The notes under the pieces were generated by a model that saw only the letters and a program-made list of their open reading frames with translations, searched no databases and was not told the origin of the DNA. Shown here piece after piece: positions 43,124-52,752 of a stretch of DNA of 64,000 nucleotides. Location of the stretch: assembly GCA_033721915.1 (NCBI GenBank), contig JAWWAC010000001.1, positions 124,001-188,000 on the forward strand, read 5' to 3'. The first letter of the stretch is position 1. Each line of letters opens with the position of its first letter. A program made the translations under genes and the position numbers. Source of the stretch: REBR01 sp033721915. Lineage in GTDB: Bacteria; Pseudomonadota; Gammaproteobacteria; Pseudomonadales; Oleiphilaceae.

Positions 43124-43726
43124 ATGGCCGCGCAACCCTATGTATTGGTGCTTTATTACAGCCGCCACGGAAAAACCGCCGAGATGGCCCAGCAGATCGC
43201 CCGCGGGGTGGAATCGGTGAAGGGCATGACGGCCATGCTGCGCACGGTGCCGGCCATCTCCGCCGAGACCGAAGCCGTGGCGCCGGCGGTGCCGGAACAG
43301 GGGGCGGTGTACTGCAGCAAGGACGACCTGCGCCACTGCGCCGGACTGGTCATGGGCAGCCCCACCCGCTTCGGCAACATGGCCGCGCCACTGAAGTACT
43401 TCCTCGACAGCACCAGTGACCTCTGGGTGGCGGGCACCCTGGTGGACAAGCCCGCCGGGGTCTTTACCGCCACCGCCAGCCTGCACGGCGGCCAGGAAGC
43501 CACCCTGCTGACCATGGCGGTGCCGCTGCTGCACCATGGCATGGTGCTCACCGGGCTGCCCTACACGGAAAGCGCCCTGAGCGAGACCCGCAGCGGCGGC
43601 ACCCCCTATGGCGCCAGCCACTGGTCCGGTGGCCAGGACGAGCAGCCACTGAGCCGCGAGGAAACCACCCTCTGCCGCGTGCAGGGCGAGCGCATTGCCC
43701 GCCTGGCGCTGAAACTACACCACTGA
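43124..43726 (+). CDS. wrbA: NAD(P)H:quinone oxidoreductase, WrbA family
   Basis: 200 residues, flavodoxin-like. YVLVLYYSRHGKTAEMAQQI binds the FMN phosphate; GLVMGSPTRFGNMAAPLKYF and TASLHGGQEATLLTMAVPLL are WrbA signatures. GGAG lies 9 nt upstream. It reduces quinones by two electrons. It pairs with the DUF2069 gene 17 nt downstream, a recurrent arrangement in gammaproteobacteria. Confidence 0.92.
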   Translation: MAAQPYVLVLYYSRHGKTAEMAQQIARGVESVKGMTAMLRTVPAISAETEAVAPAVPEQGAVYCSKDDLRHCAGLVMGSPTRFGNMAAPLKYFLDSTSDLWVAGTLVDKPAGVFTATASLHGGQEATLLTMAVPLLHHGMVLTGLPYTESALSETRSGGTPYGASHWSGGQDEQPLSREETTLCRVQGERIARLALKLHH

Positions 43727-43742
43727 TGTTACGGAGCCGTCC

Positions 43743-44117
43743 ATGACAGCGCGCAACTACCGGGACCTGCCCCCCTCCCATTGGGCCAGCCTGGGTCTCT
43801 ATGTCACCCTGATCGCACTGATGATCATGACCACCTTCTGGCCCGACCCGGTGGAGGGGGCCTCTCCGGTGGTGATGCTGAGCATCAAGCTGTTTCCGCT
43901 GGTGGTGTTTCTGCCGGGTCTGGTCGTGGCCCGCAACACCACCTACATCTGGACCTGTTTTGTGGTGCTGGTTTACTTTATGCAGGCTTCGGTCAATGCT
44001 TACCTGCAGGAATGGGCCTGGGTCCCCACCATCGTCATGGTGGTCTGCTGCCTGTATTTCGCCACCGCCATGATGAAACTCAAGGCCGATCCGGGCAACC
44101 ACGGGATTGGCCAGTAA
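43743..44117 (+). CDS. DUF2069 inner-membrane protein
   Basis: 124 residues with about four membrane helices: LGLYVTLIALMIMTTFW, VMLSIKLFPLVVFLPGLVVA, TYIWTCFVVLVYFMQASVNA, WVPTIVMVVCCLYFATAMMK. It is linked to wrbA in the same operon. Function unknown. Confidence 0.85.
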   Translation: MTARNYRDLPPSHWASLGLYVTLIALMIMTTFWPDPVEGASPVVMLSIKLFPLVVFLPGLVVARNTTYIWTCFVVLVYFMQASVNAYLQEWAWVPTIVMVVCCLYFATAMMKLKADPGNHGIGQ

Positions 44118-44127
44118 GAGGAACGCC

Positions 44128-45900
44128 ATGTCCGCCTCCGTGCACAACCCCGAAGAGCAATCCGTGTCACTGCACCAGCTGTGCGACGCACTGGCCGCCG
44201 AGGGCCGCATCACGGAAGAGGCGTCCCATGAGCTGCTGAGGGCCAACCTCGGCCGACGCAGCAAGGGCCACCCACTGGAGCAGATCGCCAAGGCGCAGCT
44301 GCAGGACGGCCAAGGCCCCCGCATGCTGGACCTGGAAACCCTGACCGAGTGGATGGCCGGCTGGGCGGACATGCCCTACTACCAGATCGACCCCCTGAAA
44401 GTGGACGTGCCGGCCATTGCCCGTGTCATGTCCTACGCCTTTGCCCAGCGCCACGGCATACTGGCGGTGGAGATCAACGACCACGAGGTGACCATTGCCA
44501 CCGCCGAGCCCTTCCAGCGGGACTGGGTGGAAAACGTGGAGCACATCACCCGCAAGACGGTGCGCATCGTGGTGGCCAACCCGGCCGCCATACGCCGCTA
44601 CACGGTGGAGTTCTACCAGCTGGCCAATTCCGTCTACAAGGCCAGCGACGAGAGCAAGAAGGCCCAGCACACCCAGAATTTCGAGCAGCTGCTGGACCTG
44701 GGCAAGGGCGGCAAGTCCGACGCCAATGACCAGCACGTGGTCAAGATCGTGGACTGGCTGCTGCAGTACGCCTTTGACCAGCGCGCCAGCGATATCCACA
44801 TCGAGCCACGGCGCAACATCGCCCAGGTGCGTTTCCGCATCGACGGTGTGCTGCACAATGTCTACGAGTTTCCCTCGGATGTGGGCCTGGCGGTACTGAG
44901 CCGTCTGAAGATACTGGGCCGGCTGAACGTGGCGGAAAAGCGCCGCCCCCAGGACGGCCGCATCAAGACCCGCAAGCCGGACAACAGCGAGGTGGAGCTG
45001 CGTCTGGCCACACTGCCCACGGCCTTCGGCGAGAAGATGGTGCTGCGGATCTTCGACCCGGATGTGCTGCTGAAGTCCTTCGAGCAGATGGGCTTCTCAC
45101 GGGAGGACCGGCGCCGCTGGGAGGGCATTATCGACAAGCCCTACGGCATTATCCTGGTCACCGGCCCCACCGGCTCGGGCAAGACCACCACCCTGTATTC
45201 CACGCTGCGCCAGCTGGCCTCGGACGAGGTGAACATCTGCACCATCGAGGACCCCATCGAGATGGTGGAGCCGCGCTTCAACCAGATGCAGGTGCAGCAC
45301 GGCATTGACCTGACCTTTGCCCACGGTGTGCGGGCCATGCTGCGTCAGGACCCGGACATTGTCATGGTGGGGGAGATCCGCGACCTGGAGACGGCGGAGA
45401 TGGCGGTGCAGGCGGCACTGACCGGCCACCTGGTGCTCTCCACGCTGCACACCAACGACGCCCCCAGTGCCATTACCCGGCTGCTGGAACTGGGCATACC
45501 GGCCTACCTGATCCGGGCCACGGTGGTGGGGGTGATGGCACAGCGACTGGCCCGCACACTCTGCCCCCACTGCAAGGCCCCCACGGAAATCGACCCGGAA
45601 AGCTGGAAGGCACTGACCCGCCCCTGGAAGGCGCCACTGCCGGACAGGGCCTGCCAGCCGGTGGGCTGCCTGCAGTGCCGCAACACGGGCTTTCTGGGGC
45701 GCACCGGCGCCTACGAGATCATGCCTATGGCGGGGCCCATCACCGAGCTGATCAACAGCGACTGCGAGATCGAGCCGCTGCGCCGGGCCGCCTACAAGGA
45801 AGGCATGCTGTCACTGCGCCTGTCCGGTGCCCAGAAGGTGGCGGCGGGGCTGACCACGGTGCAGGAGATTCTGCGGGTGACCCCGGAGAGCCGCCGCTAG
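44128..45900 (+). CDS. GspE/PilB-type secretion ATPase
   Basis: 590 residues from the ATG at 44128 (GAGGA upstream). An N-terminal MshEN-like domain is followed by DWLLQYAFDQRASDIHIEPR, Walker A TGPTGSGKTTT, the Asp-box IEDPIE, Walker B DPDIVMVGEIRD and the His-box TGHLVLSTLHTND. A CxxC pair (CPHC..CLQC) forms the zinc-binding C-domain. No pilus or type II secretion genes adjoin it, so its partner system is elsewhere. Confidence 0.9.
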   Translation: MSASVHNPEEQSVSLHQLCDALAAEGRITEEASHELLRANLGRRSKGHPLEQIAKAQLQDGQGPRMLDLETLTEWMAGWADMPYYQIDPLKVDVPAIARVMSYAFAQRHGILAVEINDHEVTIATAEPFQRDWVENVEHITRKTVRIVVANPAAIRRYTVEFYQLANSVYKASDESKKAQHTQNFEQLLDLGKGGKSDANDQHVVKIVDWLLQYAFDQRASDIHIEPRRNIAQVRFRIDGVLHNVYEFPSDVGLAVLSRLKILGRLNVAEKRRPQDGRIKTRKPDNSEVELRLATLPTAFGEKMVLRIFDPDVLLKSFEQMGFSREDRRRWEGIIDKPYGIILVTGPTGSGKTTTLYSTLRQLASDEVNICTIEDPIEMVEPRFNQMQVQHGIDLTFAHGVRAMLRQDPDIVMVGEIRDLETAEMAVQAALTGHLVLSTLHTNDAPSAITRLLELGIPAYLIRATVVGVMAQRLARTLCPHCKAPTEIDPESWKALTRPWKAPLPDRACQPVGCLQCRNTGFLGRTGAYEIMPMAGPITELINSDCEIEPLRRAAYKEGMLSLRLSGAQKVAAGLTTVQEILRVTPESRR

Positions 45901-45906
45901 CCGGGG

Positions 45907-46989
45907 TCACCGGGACGCTTTATCCGCGTCCTCCTCGTTCCCATTGGCCCCGCAGGGCACCAGCAGCGCCTGCCAGGCCTGGTGGTGGCGCAGGCTGGCC
46001 CGGTCCAGTGACTGCCACACCGAGCCCTCCCCCTCACGGATATTGCGCGTCAGGAAATCCTCCATGCCCGGTGGTATCGCCACCCTCTGCCGGGCCATCA
46101 GTTGCTGCAGTGGCGGCAGCAGCAGCTCCCGGGCCTGTTGCAGCAACTCCAGGTAGGGCCGCACCCGCTCCGCGTAGTAGCCGTTGTAGAGGTCCCGGGC
46201 CCCGTCGGCCAGCCCGGCGGGCTGCCCATCCGGGCACAGGGGGTCCCGCAGGCGCTTCTCCATCATTCCGGCACCGTCCTCGAGGCGCGCGGCCATCAGC
46301 TCGGCACTGCGCAGCAGCTTGCCGGCGGTGGCGCCGGACTGCCAGCGCTGGTAGACGCCATGGAGCGGTTCCAGCTCATCCGGACGGGAATCCCCGGCCA
46401 GTGACGCCACCGCCTCCGTCATGGTCACCAGGCTTTGCCGTGCTTCCTGAAGAGTTTGCGGGGGCATGTCCTGCGGCAGGGTGCCCTGTGAGCGGCTGAG
46501 GAAGGAGGCCAGCTCCTCACTGCCCCAGGTGGCGTTCCAGATGGCGGTGGGCAGTGAGTCTTTCTTGGATTCCAGAGCCTCTTTCAGGGCTTCTGCGCGG
46601 CGCTCATTGTCGATGGAAGGCAGGCAGCGCCCGGCGGCGCTGATAAAGCGCACCTCGTACTCCAGACGGGTACCCGGGTGCATGACACGGCCCAGACTGG
46701 AGGTGCGCTCACCCACCACCACCTGCAGATCGCAGCCGTACAGTGAGAGAAAATCCACCAGCCCCATATCCAGCTCCGGCATCTCCAGCACCCGCTCACG
46801 GCGCCTGGGCAGCGCCTCCACCGTGGCCACCGGTGACGGCACCAGTGGCTGCTCCAGCAGGCCGGAGAGGCGCTGCAGGTACTGGTCCATGCGCTGTGTG
46901 GATTCGTCCCCGAGGCTGCAGGCGGACAGGGCCAGTGCCATGGCGAGCGCCACCAGTGGGGTCAGACCAAGCCGGGATAAGGCCTTCAT
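45907..46989 (-). CDS. DUF3080-like lipoprotein
   Basis: 360 residues. The lipoprotein signal ends in lipobox LSAC (Cys 24). The mature part has conserved-looking blocks MDQYLQRLSGLLEQP, PELDMGLVDFLSLYGCDLQV, VGERTSSLGRVMHPGTRLEY, which fit DUF3080, and several tryptophans. Function unknown. It is convergent with the GspE-like gene. Confidence 0.78.
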   Translation of the reverse strand: MKALSRLGLTPLVALAMALALSACSLGDESTQRMDQYLQRLSGLLEQPLVPSPVATVEALPRRRERVLEMPELDMGLVDFLSLYGCDLQVVVGERTSSLGRVMHPGTRLEYEVRFISAAGRCLPSIDNERRAEALKEALESKKDSLPTAIWNATWGSEELASFLSRSQGTLPQDMPPQTLQEARQSLVTMTEAVASLAGDSRPDELEPLHGVYQRWQSGATAGKLLRSAELMAARLEDGAGMMEKRLRDPLCPDGQPAGLADGARDLYNGYYAERVRPYLELLQQARELLLPPLQQLMARQRVAIPPGMEDFLTRNIREGEGSVWQSLDRASLRHHQAWQALLVPCGANGNEEDADKASR

Positions 46990-47019
46990 GGGTTGCCTCG
47001 TCGTCGCGTAAAAAAGAAT

Positions 47020-48048
47020 TCAGAGACGACTGTTACGATGCAAGCGGCGATGCCGCTCAGCGATCAGCTGCGCCAGTATGGCAATGGCCACCTCGCCGGG
47101 GGTGCGACTGCCGATGATAAATCCGATGGGGGCGTGAATGGTGCCGATCCAGTGGGAGGGCACCCCCAGCTTGTACAGCCTGTCCTTGCGACGGCCATGG
47201 GCCTTGTCCGAGCCCAGCGCCCCCACGTAGAAGGCGGGGGTATCCATGGCCGCCACCAGTCCGGGGTCGTCCACCCTGGGGTCGTCCGCCAGTGCCAGTA
47301 TGGCGCAGCAGTAATCCTGGAAGTCCCCGGCCACCAGCTCCTCAGGAGGGCCGCACTGCAGGGCCACACCCGGCTCGGGGCGCTGCTGCCAGGCACTGGC
47401 CAGTGCCGGCCTGGGCTCGCAGACGGTGACGGCAAAATCCGACTGGCAGGCCAGCCTGGCCACCTGGCGGCTGATTTCCGTGGCTCCCAGCAACAGCACA
47501 TGGCACACCGGCAGCAGTGTATGCAGCAGTACAGAGGGGTCTGACTCCAGCAGGTTGGGGATGCTGCGCTCCAGCAGCTGGCGCTGCGCGGTGGCCACAA
47601 TCACCCGCCGGGTGGCGGGCTTGCGCTGTTCCAGTGCGTCTCTCAGCTGGCGGATGTGGTCCCCGTCATCGCCGTCCAGGGGTTCCAGCAGCAGCCGGAT
47701 CAGCCCGGCATAGGGCAGCCCCTCGTCCTCACGCTCGCCGTTGTCCCAGAGGGCCTCCAGCCAGCGGGGCTGAACTGGCACCTCGCCCTGGCGCTCCTGC
47801 TCCAGCGCCTGCTCCACCAGTGCCCGCTCAGGGGGGCCGGCAAGTCCCAGCCACTGGCCCTGTTCATTGACGGCCACAAGGCTGCCGGGAGGGGTGATTG
47901 AGTGGTGATAGCTGTTGATCACCGTCACCAGCCAGGCTTTCTGGCCCTGCTCCAGCCAGCCGCACAGGGTGGCGAGCAGTTGCAGTGCGCGGTCACGGCT
48001 TTGCGGGAAAGCCCCCTGGCCGTTGTCCGACTCTGTTGCCTCGCTCAT
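47020..48048 (-). CDS. XdhC/CoxI-family protein
   Basis: 342 residues. The XdhC-CoxI N-terminal domain reads AWLVTVINSYHHSITPPGSL. A C-terminal Rossmann domain begins VCHVLLLGATEISRQVARLA and contains DDPRVDDPGLVAAMDTPAFY and GALGSDKAHGRRKDRLYKLG, then HAPIGFIIGSRTPGEVAIAI. The usual Cys in GSxxRxxG/C is absent. XdhC proteins chaperone molybdenum cofactor into xanthine-dehydrogenase-like enzymes; no such enzyme is in the window. Confidence 0.88.
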   Translation of the reverse strand: MSEATESDNGQGAFPQSRDRALQLLATLCGWLEQGQKAWLVTVINSYHHSITPPGSLVAVNEQGQWLGLAGPPERALVEQALEQERQGEVPVQPRWLEALWDNGEREDEGLPYAGLIRLLLEPLDGDDGDHIRQLRDALEQRKPATRRVIVATAQRQLLERSIPNLLESDPSVLLHTLLPVCHVLLLGATEISRQVARLACQSDFAVTVCEPRPALASAWQQRPEPGVALQCGPPEELVAGDFQDYCCAILALADDPRVDDPGLVAAMDTPAFYVGALGSDKAHGRRKDRLYKLGVPSHWIGTIHAPIGFIIGSRTPGEVAIAILAQLIAERHRRLHRNSRL

Positions 48049-48080
48049 CCCTCACCCCCGTTAATGGCTTTTATTCGGCG

Positions 48081-48140
48081 CTAATGGCTTTTTCGAGCTA
48101 ATGGCTTTTTCGAGCTAATGGCTTTTTCGAGCTAATGGCT
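48081..48140. repeat. 17-bp tandem repeats, CTAATGGCTTTTTCGAG
   Basis: Perfect copies at 48081-48097, 48098-48114 and 48115-48131, then a partial copy that contains the stop codon and last two codons of the Smr gene. A more diverged copy precedes at 48062. It looks like replication slippage that duplicated the gene's 3' end outward. Confidence 0.85.
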
Positions 48141-48713
48141 TCCATGACGCTCGCGATTGTGGTCCCGGGACTTCTGGTTCTTGCGGAACATGACATAGAC
48201 GGCACCGGTGCCACCATGGTGCATCTGTGCGGTGTGAAAGGCCATGACATCCGGCAGCTCACGCAGCCACTTGCTGAGATAGCTCTTGATCACGGCGATG
48301 CGGTCCGGGTTGCGTTCGCCCTTGCCGTGGAGGATCAGCACATTGCGGGCGCCAAAACGCACCCCTTCACGGACAAAGTTGAACACCTCCTGGCGGGCCT
48401 CCTCCACGGTTTTGCGGTGCAGGTCCAGCCGTGCCTCGATCTCATACTGCCCCAGACGCAGCTTCTTGAACACGCCGTTCTGTATGCCGGGTCGCTTGAA
48501 GCTGAGGTGGTCCCCAGGGCCCAGCCACTCCACATGGTCCGATGTCAGGGGGTTGCGGTCCGGCGTGGCCTCCAGTACGGCGGCACGCTGGCGCTCCAGG
48601 TGGCCTGGGGTGATCTGCACACTGGTTTCCACCGGGGCGCGGTTGGGACGACGGATGGGCTGCACCCCTTCCATCTCTTCGAGAAACGCCTTGCGCTCGT
48701 CTTTTGATGTCAT
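48132..48713 (-). CDS. Smr-domain endonuclease-like protein (SmrA-like)
   Basis: 193 residues. The Smr domain shows the two signatures LDLHRKTVEEARQEVFNFVR and VLILHGKGERN, then HTAQMHHGGTGAVYV. The N-terminal extension (EEMEGVQPIRRPNRA) is typical of the stand-alone gammaproteobacterial Smr proteins, which nick or cleave nucleic acid. Confidence 0.9.
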   Translation of the reverse strand: MTSKDERKAFLEEMEGVQPIRRPNRAPVETSVQITPGHLERQRAAVLEATPDRNPLTSDHVEWLGPGDHLSFKRPGIQNGVFKKLRLGQYEIEARLDLHRKTVEEARQEVFNFVREGVRFGARNVLILHGKGERNPDRIAVIKSYLSKWLRELPDVMAFHTAQMHHGGTGAVYVMFRKNQKSRDHNRERHGSH

Positions 48714-48756
48714 CCCTCAGTCTCCTCAGCGACCCGCCCCCGTCAGGCCCGGGGGG

Positions 48757-49575
48757 TCAGTCGCGGATAAACAGGTCCAGATAGGCCGCGTACAGGGACC
48801 CGGTCATAAAGGTCACCACGGACAGCATAAACACCGTGATCAGCACCGGCCCGGCCAGGGGAACCAGCGCCAGCAGGTTGACCAGCATGAAGATCACGAA
48901 CCAGCACAGCCCCCACAGCATAAAGGCCGGCAACGCCTTGATACAGGCCGTGAAGCTCAGGGCAATGGCCCGGTAGGCACTTTTGCTGTGCTGATGCACC
49001 AGCAGCGGGGCAAAGGCAAAGGCCATCAGCAACAGCAGTGTCAGCAGCACCGCCAGCAGCATCGGCCACATCAGCTGGGTGAGGACCTGCTCCAGTGTCT
49101 GCGGGTCGAAGCCGCCCTCCTGGGGCACCATCCAGGCCTGCAGCTGTTCCGCACCCACTACGCTGGCCATATGGGCAAACACCAGCACCATCACCGCCAC
49201 CGACAGGGCCAGGTAGGCCCCGCCCAGCATCAGCAGTGGCCCTGGCTGGCGGTACGGGCGGAACAAGTCCGTCAGGACCACCGGCTTTTCCTCCAGGGCA
49301 TGGCGATAGGCCAGATAGAGCCCGGCGCTGAGGTGGGGCCAGAACAGCAGTGCCGCCAGTGCCCCCACCATGGGCACCATCTGCACGGCCACGAACAGCA
49401 CCGTGGCGAGAATGCCCATGGCCGTGAGGTTCAGCGGCGCGCTGCGCCACAGGCCCATCCCTTCACGAACCCAGGCAATGCCCCTTGCGGCCGGCACCGT
49501 GGCCGGTGATTTCAGCCCCGAGGCATCCATGGCCCGGCCCTGGTGATTGCTATCACTGTAGTCCTGCTCTGACAT
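48757..49575 (-). CDS. BPSS1780-like polytopic membrane protein
   Basis: 272 residues with about six hydrophobic segments (LNLTAMGILATVLFVAVQMV, LLMLGGAYLALSVAVMVLVF, LLAVLLTLLLLMAFAFAPLL, FMLWGLCWFVIFMLVNLLAL, VLITVFMLSVVTFMTGSLYA). HWSKSAYRAI-like loop HQHSKSAYRAIALSFTACIK is characteristic of the family. Function unknown. Confidence 0.8.
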   Translation of the reverse strand: MSEQDYSDSNHQGRAMDASGLKSPATVPAARGIAWVREGMGLWRSAPLNLTAMGILATVLFVAVQMVPMVGALAALLFWPHLSAGLYLAYRHALEEKPVVLTDLFRPYRQPGPLLMLGGAYLALSVAVMVLVFAHMASVVGAEQLQAWMVPQEGGFDPQTLEQVLTQLMWPMLLAVLLTLLLLMAFAFAPLLVHQHSKSAYRAIALSFTACIKALPAFMLWGLCWFVIFMLVNLLALVPLAGPVLITVFMLSVVTFMTGSLYAAYLDLFIRD

Positions 49576-49692
49576 ACAAATCCCGTTTTGTCGCTATACT
49601 GGTTGAATGGCCAAGCCATACCCCTGAACACAGGCCTGACCCAGACGAGTGTTTTGCCTGGTAAATTGTTGACTGACAGCGGTGAATGGTCA

Positions 49693-51342
49693 ATGGAAGA
49701 AACAGAACGCATGCAGTTATACCGTAAACTGCGGTTTCTGGTCACAGACGATTTCGAGAATTTCCGCAAATCACTGCGCCAGATGTTACGCAGCTTTGGT
49801 GCGGAAAAGATTGATATGGCCGCCAACGGCAATGAAACCATTGCCAAATGCGCCAATGAGCCGTTCGATGTGCTGATCTGCGATTACAACCTGGGCAGCG
49901 GCAAGAACGGCCAGCAGACCCTGGAGGCGCTGCGCCACCAGGGTCTGCTCAAGCACACGGCCCTGTTTGCGATTGTCACGGCGGAGACCTCCCGTGAGAT
50001 TGTCATGAGCGCCCGTGAGTACCGCCCGGACACCTACATTATCAAGCCCATCACCCAGGCCGTGCTGAAAAAACGCCTGGATGCACTGATCGACCAGCGC
50101 CAGGCCCTGCTGCCCATCAACCAGGCACTGGACCAGGGGGATGAGGCCCTGGCTGTCACCCTCTGCAAGCAGCAGCAGGAAAGGCAGCCTCGTTACCGCA
50201 ACGCCATCCGCAAAATCCAGGCGGAGCTGCACTGCCGCCTGGGTGAGTACGAGCCGGCCCGTGCCATCTACCAGCAGGTGCTGGCCAACCGGGAGCTGGC
50301 CTGGGCACGCCTGGGGCTGGGCCAGGTGGCCCTCGCCGCCAGTGAGCCGGATGAGGCCATCAGTGAGTTCGAGACACTGATCGAGAACAACCCGGACTTT
50401 GTCGAGGCCTACGATTACCTGGCTCGGGCACTGCGCATGAAAGGCCAGGACCGTCAGGCACAGAAGGTGCTGGAGCAGGCCGTTGAGCTGTCGCCACTGG
50501 CCATACTGCGCCAGCGGGATCTGGCGGAGGTGGCCGGCGATAACCAGGACATGGAAACCGCCGCCGGGGCCTGGCGGGCCACGGTCAAGCTCAGCGACAA
50601 CTCGGTGCACGACTCACCGGAGAACTACCTGGGGCTGAGCCGCTGCCTGACCGAGCTCAGCGACGGCGAGGACAGCCCCGAGGGGCGCCGCTATGCGGAC
50701 GAGGCACTGACCATCCTCAGGACCATCGGCAGCCGCTTCAAGGAGGACGACGATGCGGAGCTGCTGAGGACCCTGGTGGCGGCCCGTGTCTACGCCGGCC
50801 AGCAGCAGCCGGACAAGGGCCACAAGCTGCTCAACTCCGTCAGTGAGCAGCTCAACCCGGAAACCCTCACCGCCGATCAGGGCCTGGAATACGCCAGGGC
50901 GCTGTACGCACTGAAGGACCCGGGCAAGGCACAGGGGGTGCTGAACAAGCTGGCCGAGCGCTTTGAGAAGGACAAGCCGGTGATGGAGGCCATCGAGGCG
51001 CTGATGGACGAACCGGTCAGCTTCCAGCAGAAGCGCAAGGCGCGGGCACTGAACCGGGAGGGCATCAGTGCCTTCGAAGAGGGCCGTCTGGATGAGGCGG
51101 CGGAGGCCTTCAACCAGGCACTGGCACTGGTGCCACAGCATCCGGCACTGAACCTCAACCTGGTGCAGGTGCTGCTGAAGAACGTCAGCCAGGGGGAGTC
51201 ACCGGATGCCAGCCTGCTCAAACGCTGCCAGAGCTGCCTCGACCAGCTCGCTCACCTGCCGCCCCAGCACCGTCAGTACAAGCGTTTCCGGCACCTGCAG
51301 GAGCGTATACAAAGTCTCAGGAACCGGGAGAACACACAGTGA
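49693..51342 (+). CDS. Response regulator with C-terminal TPR repeats
   Basis: 549 residues. A receiver domain spans about 10-130: RFLVTDDFENFRKSLRQMLR, the phosphoacceptor Asp in DVLICDYNLGSG, the signalling Thr in IVTAETS and Lys in IIKPIT. Thereafter come tetratricopeptide repeats (GEYEPARAIYQQVLANRELA, DEAISEFETLIENNPDFVEA, GRLDEAAEAFNQALALVPQH), so output is by protein binding. The start at 49693 is uncertain; 49711 is also possible. It overlaps the kinase gene by 4 nt. Confidence 0.88.
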   Translation: MEETERMQLYRKLRFLVTDDFENFRKSLRQMLRSFGAEKIDMAANGNETIAKCANEPFDVLICDYNLGSGKNGQQTLEALRHQGLLKHTALFAIVTAETSREIVMSAREYRPDTYIIKPITQAVLKKRLDALIDQRQALLPINQALDQGDEALAVTLCKQQQERQPRYRNAIRKIQAELHCRLGEYEPARAIYQQVLANRELAWARLGLGQVALAASEPDEAISEFETLIENNPDFVEAYDYLARALRMKGQDRQAQKVLEQAVELSPLAILRQRDLAEVAGDNQDMETAAGAWRATVKLSDNSVHDSPENYLGLSRCLTELSDGEDSPEGRRYADEALTILRTIGSRFKEDDDAELLRTLVAARVYAGQQQPDKGHKLLNSVSEQLNPETLTADQGLEYARALYALKDPGKAQGVLNKLAERFEKDKPVMEAIEALMDEPVSFQQKRKARALNREGISAFEEGRLDEAAEAFNQALALVPQHPALNLNLVQVLLKNVSQGESPDASLLKRCQSCLDQLAHLPPQHRQYKRFRHLQERIQSLRNRENTQ

Positions 51343-52016
51343 GTGACAAGATCGATTTTTCCACTGTCATCGCCTCCGCCGTCCATGACATGAAGAACTC
51401 ACTGGGCATGCTGCTGCACTCGGTGGATGAGCTGCGCACAGAGTTGCCGGACTCCATACGCAACACCGACCGGTTCAACACACTGCAGTACGAGGCACAG
51501 AGGGTCCATGGCGACCTGGTGCAGCTGCTGAGCATTTACCGGCTGGACCAGAAGACACTCAGCCCCCATATTGAGGAGCAGTCCGTTGCGGAGTTCCTGG
51601 AGGAGCAGCTGGCACGGCATCAGCCACTGCTGGATGGCATGGGGCTGGAAGTGACACTGGACTGCCAGGCCGACGAGGGCTACTTCGATGCCAACCTGAT
51701 TGCCGGCATCCTCAACAACACCATCAACAACGCACTGCGCTATACCCGCCGGCACATACTGGTGAGCGCCCGGCACGAGTCGGATTATCTGGTGATCAGT
51801 GTGCAGGATGACGGGCAGGGCTTTCCCGAGCATATGCAGGACAGCCCACTGGACACTCAGGGCAGCGTGGACTTCGCCAACGGCAATACCCAGCTGGGGC
51901 TGTTTTTTGCCGACCAGGTGGCGCGCATGCACCGAGAGGGGGACAGAAAGGGTTTTATCCGGCTCAACAACACCGGCAAGCTCGGCGGTGGCAATTTCGA
52001 GCTGTGGCTGCCCTAG
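51339..52016 (+). CDS. Histidine-kinase-like protein paired with the TPR response regulator
   Basis: 225 residues, start GTG. The dimerisation/phospho-His box is SAVHDMKNSLGMLLHSVDEL. A HATPase domain has N-box NTINNALRYT, G1 DDGQGFP and G2 NTQLGLFFADQVA. There is no sensor or membrane domain, so it is a minimal soluble kinase that must receive its signal by contact. Confidence 0.87.
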   Translation: MSDKIDFSTVIASAVHDMKNSLGMLLHSVDELRTELPDSIRNTDRFNTLQYEAQRVHGDLVQLLSIYRLDQKTLSPHIEEQSVAEFLEEQLARHQPLLDGMGLEVTLDCQADEGYFDANLIAGILNNTINNALRYTRRHILVSARHESDYLVISVQDDGQGFPEHMQDSPLDTQGSVDFANGNTQLGLFFADQVARMHREGDRKGFIRLNNTGKLGGGNFELWLP

Positions 52017-52090
52017 AGATCCGGCAACGACCCCATCAATCCGGCCATCCGGAACTCCAGGCAGTCAGCCTGACGGTTCATTCCGGGCTG

Positions 52091-52378
52091 TCAGCCCCGG
52101 GCACTCCACACATTGCACCAGCCATCGGCGGAGACGGCCTTATTGGGGAACAGGTTGCAGCCCACCCAGCCTTGTTCCAGATCGCCCTTGGCGTGGACGC
52201 AGTTGCGGCAGTACTCCCCTTCCACGGGGGATTCTTCCACGTACTTCAGCCCCTGGGCCTGTGGCGACGCCACATCCACTTTCTCCTTGTCGGCCCATTC
52301 GGCGTAGACGGCTTTCAGGGGAATCAGTGTGGCGCCGGCGGTGGCGATGGAGGCTTTGAGAAAATCACGACGTTTCAT
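52091..52378 (-). CDS. High-potential iron-sulfur protein (HiPIP)
   Basis: 95 residues. A Tat signal begins MKRRDFLKASIATAGATLIP. The mature part carries the four cluster cysteines (YCRNCVHA, VGCNLFPNK, GWCNVW) with the spacing of HiPIPs. It is a periplasmic 4Fe-4S electron carrier. Confidence 0.92.
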   Translation of the reverse strand: MKRRDFLKASIATAGATLIPLKAVYAEWADKEKVDVASPQAQGLKYVEESPVEGEYCRNCVHAKGDLEQGWVGCNLFPNKAVSADGWCNVWSARG

Positions 52379-52752
52379 GGTGGCATCCTTTGATCAGGCA
52401 ATTAAGAAACAGGGTATTCATGAACATTGATTGTAGGGGTATTACGCCGCCAAAAAACCATCAGACCACATTTTTTTGTGGGTATCTCCTTGTTTTTTCT
52501 CGTTTTTTGAGAAAGCTTCTGCGAATCATTTGCATTGAGATTTATGTCCCTGAAGCCCGTTGACAGGGATCACCCAGGCCGACTTCGGATAGTCCCCGCA
52601 AAAGCAATGGGTTAAGCTTGGACACCGGATTTTCACCCACCACCATGGTAGACTTCGCAGTTTGCGGGAGACACCCGGTATCGGTTCTCTGCCAGGACAG
52701 GACCGGGGGCCTGTCCCAATCCCCATGACAACCAGGACGCGCCGGCCGACTT
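52379..52752. other. Intergenic region upstream of the glycan cluster
   Basis: No gene. An AT-rich part (52440-52540) should carry divergent promoters. GGACAGG (about 52695) pairs with CCTGTCC (about 52711), a hairpin reminiscent of the REP word but without GTGCCTGTCCC. Confidence 0.4.
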
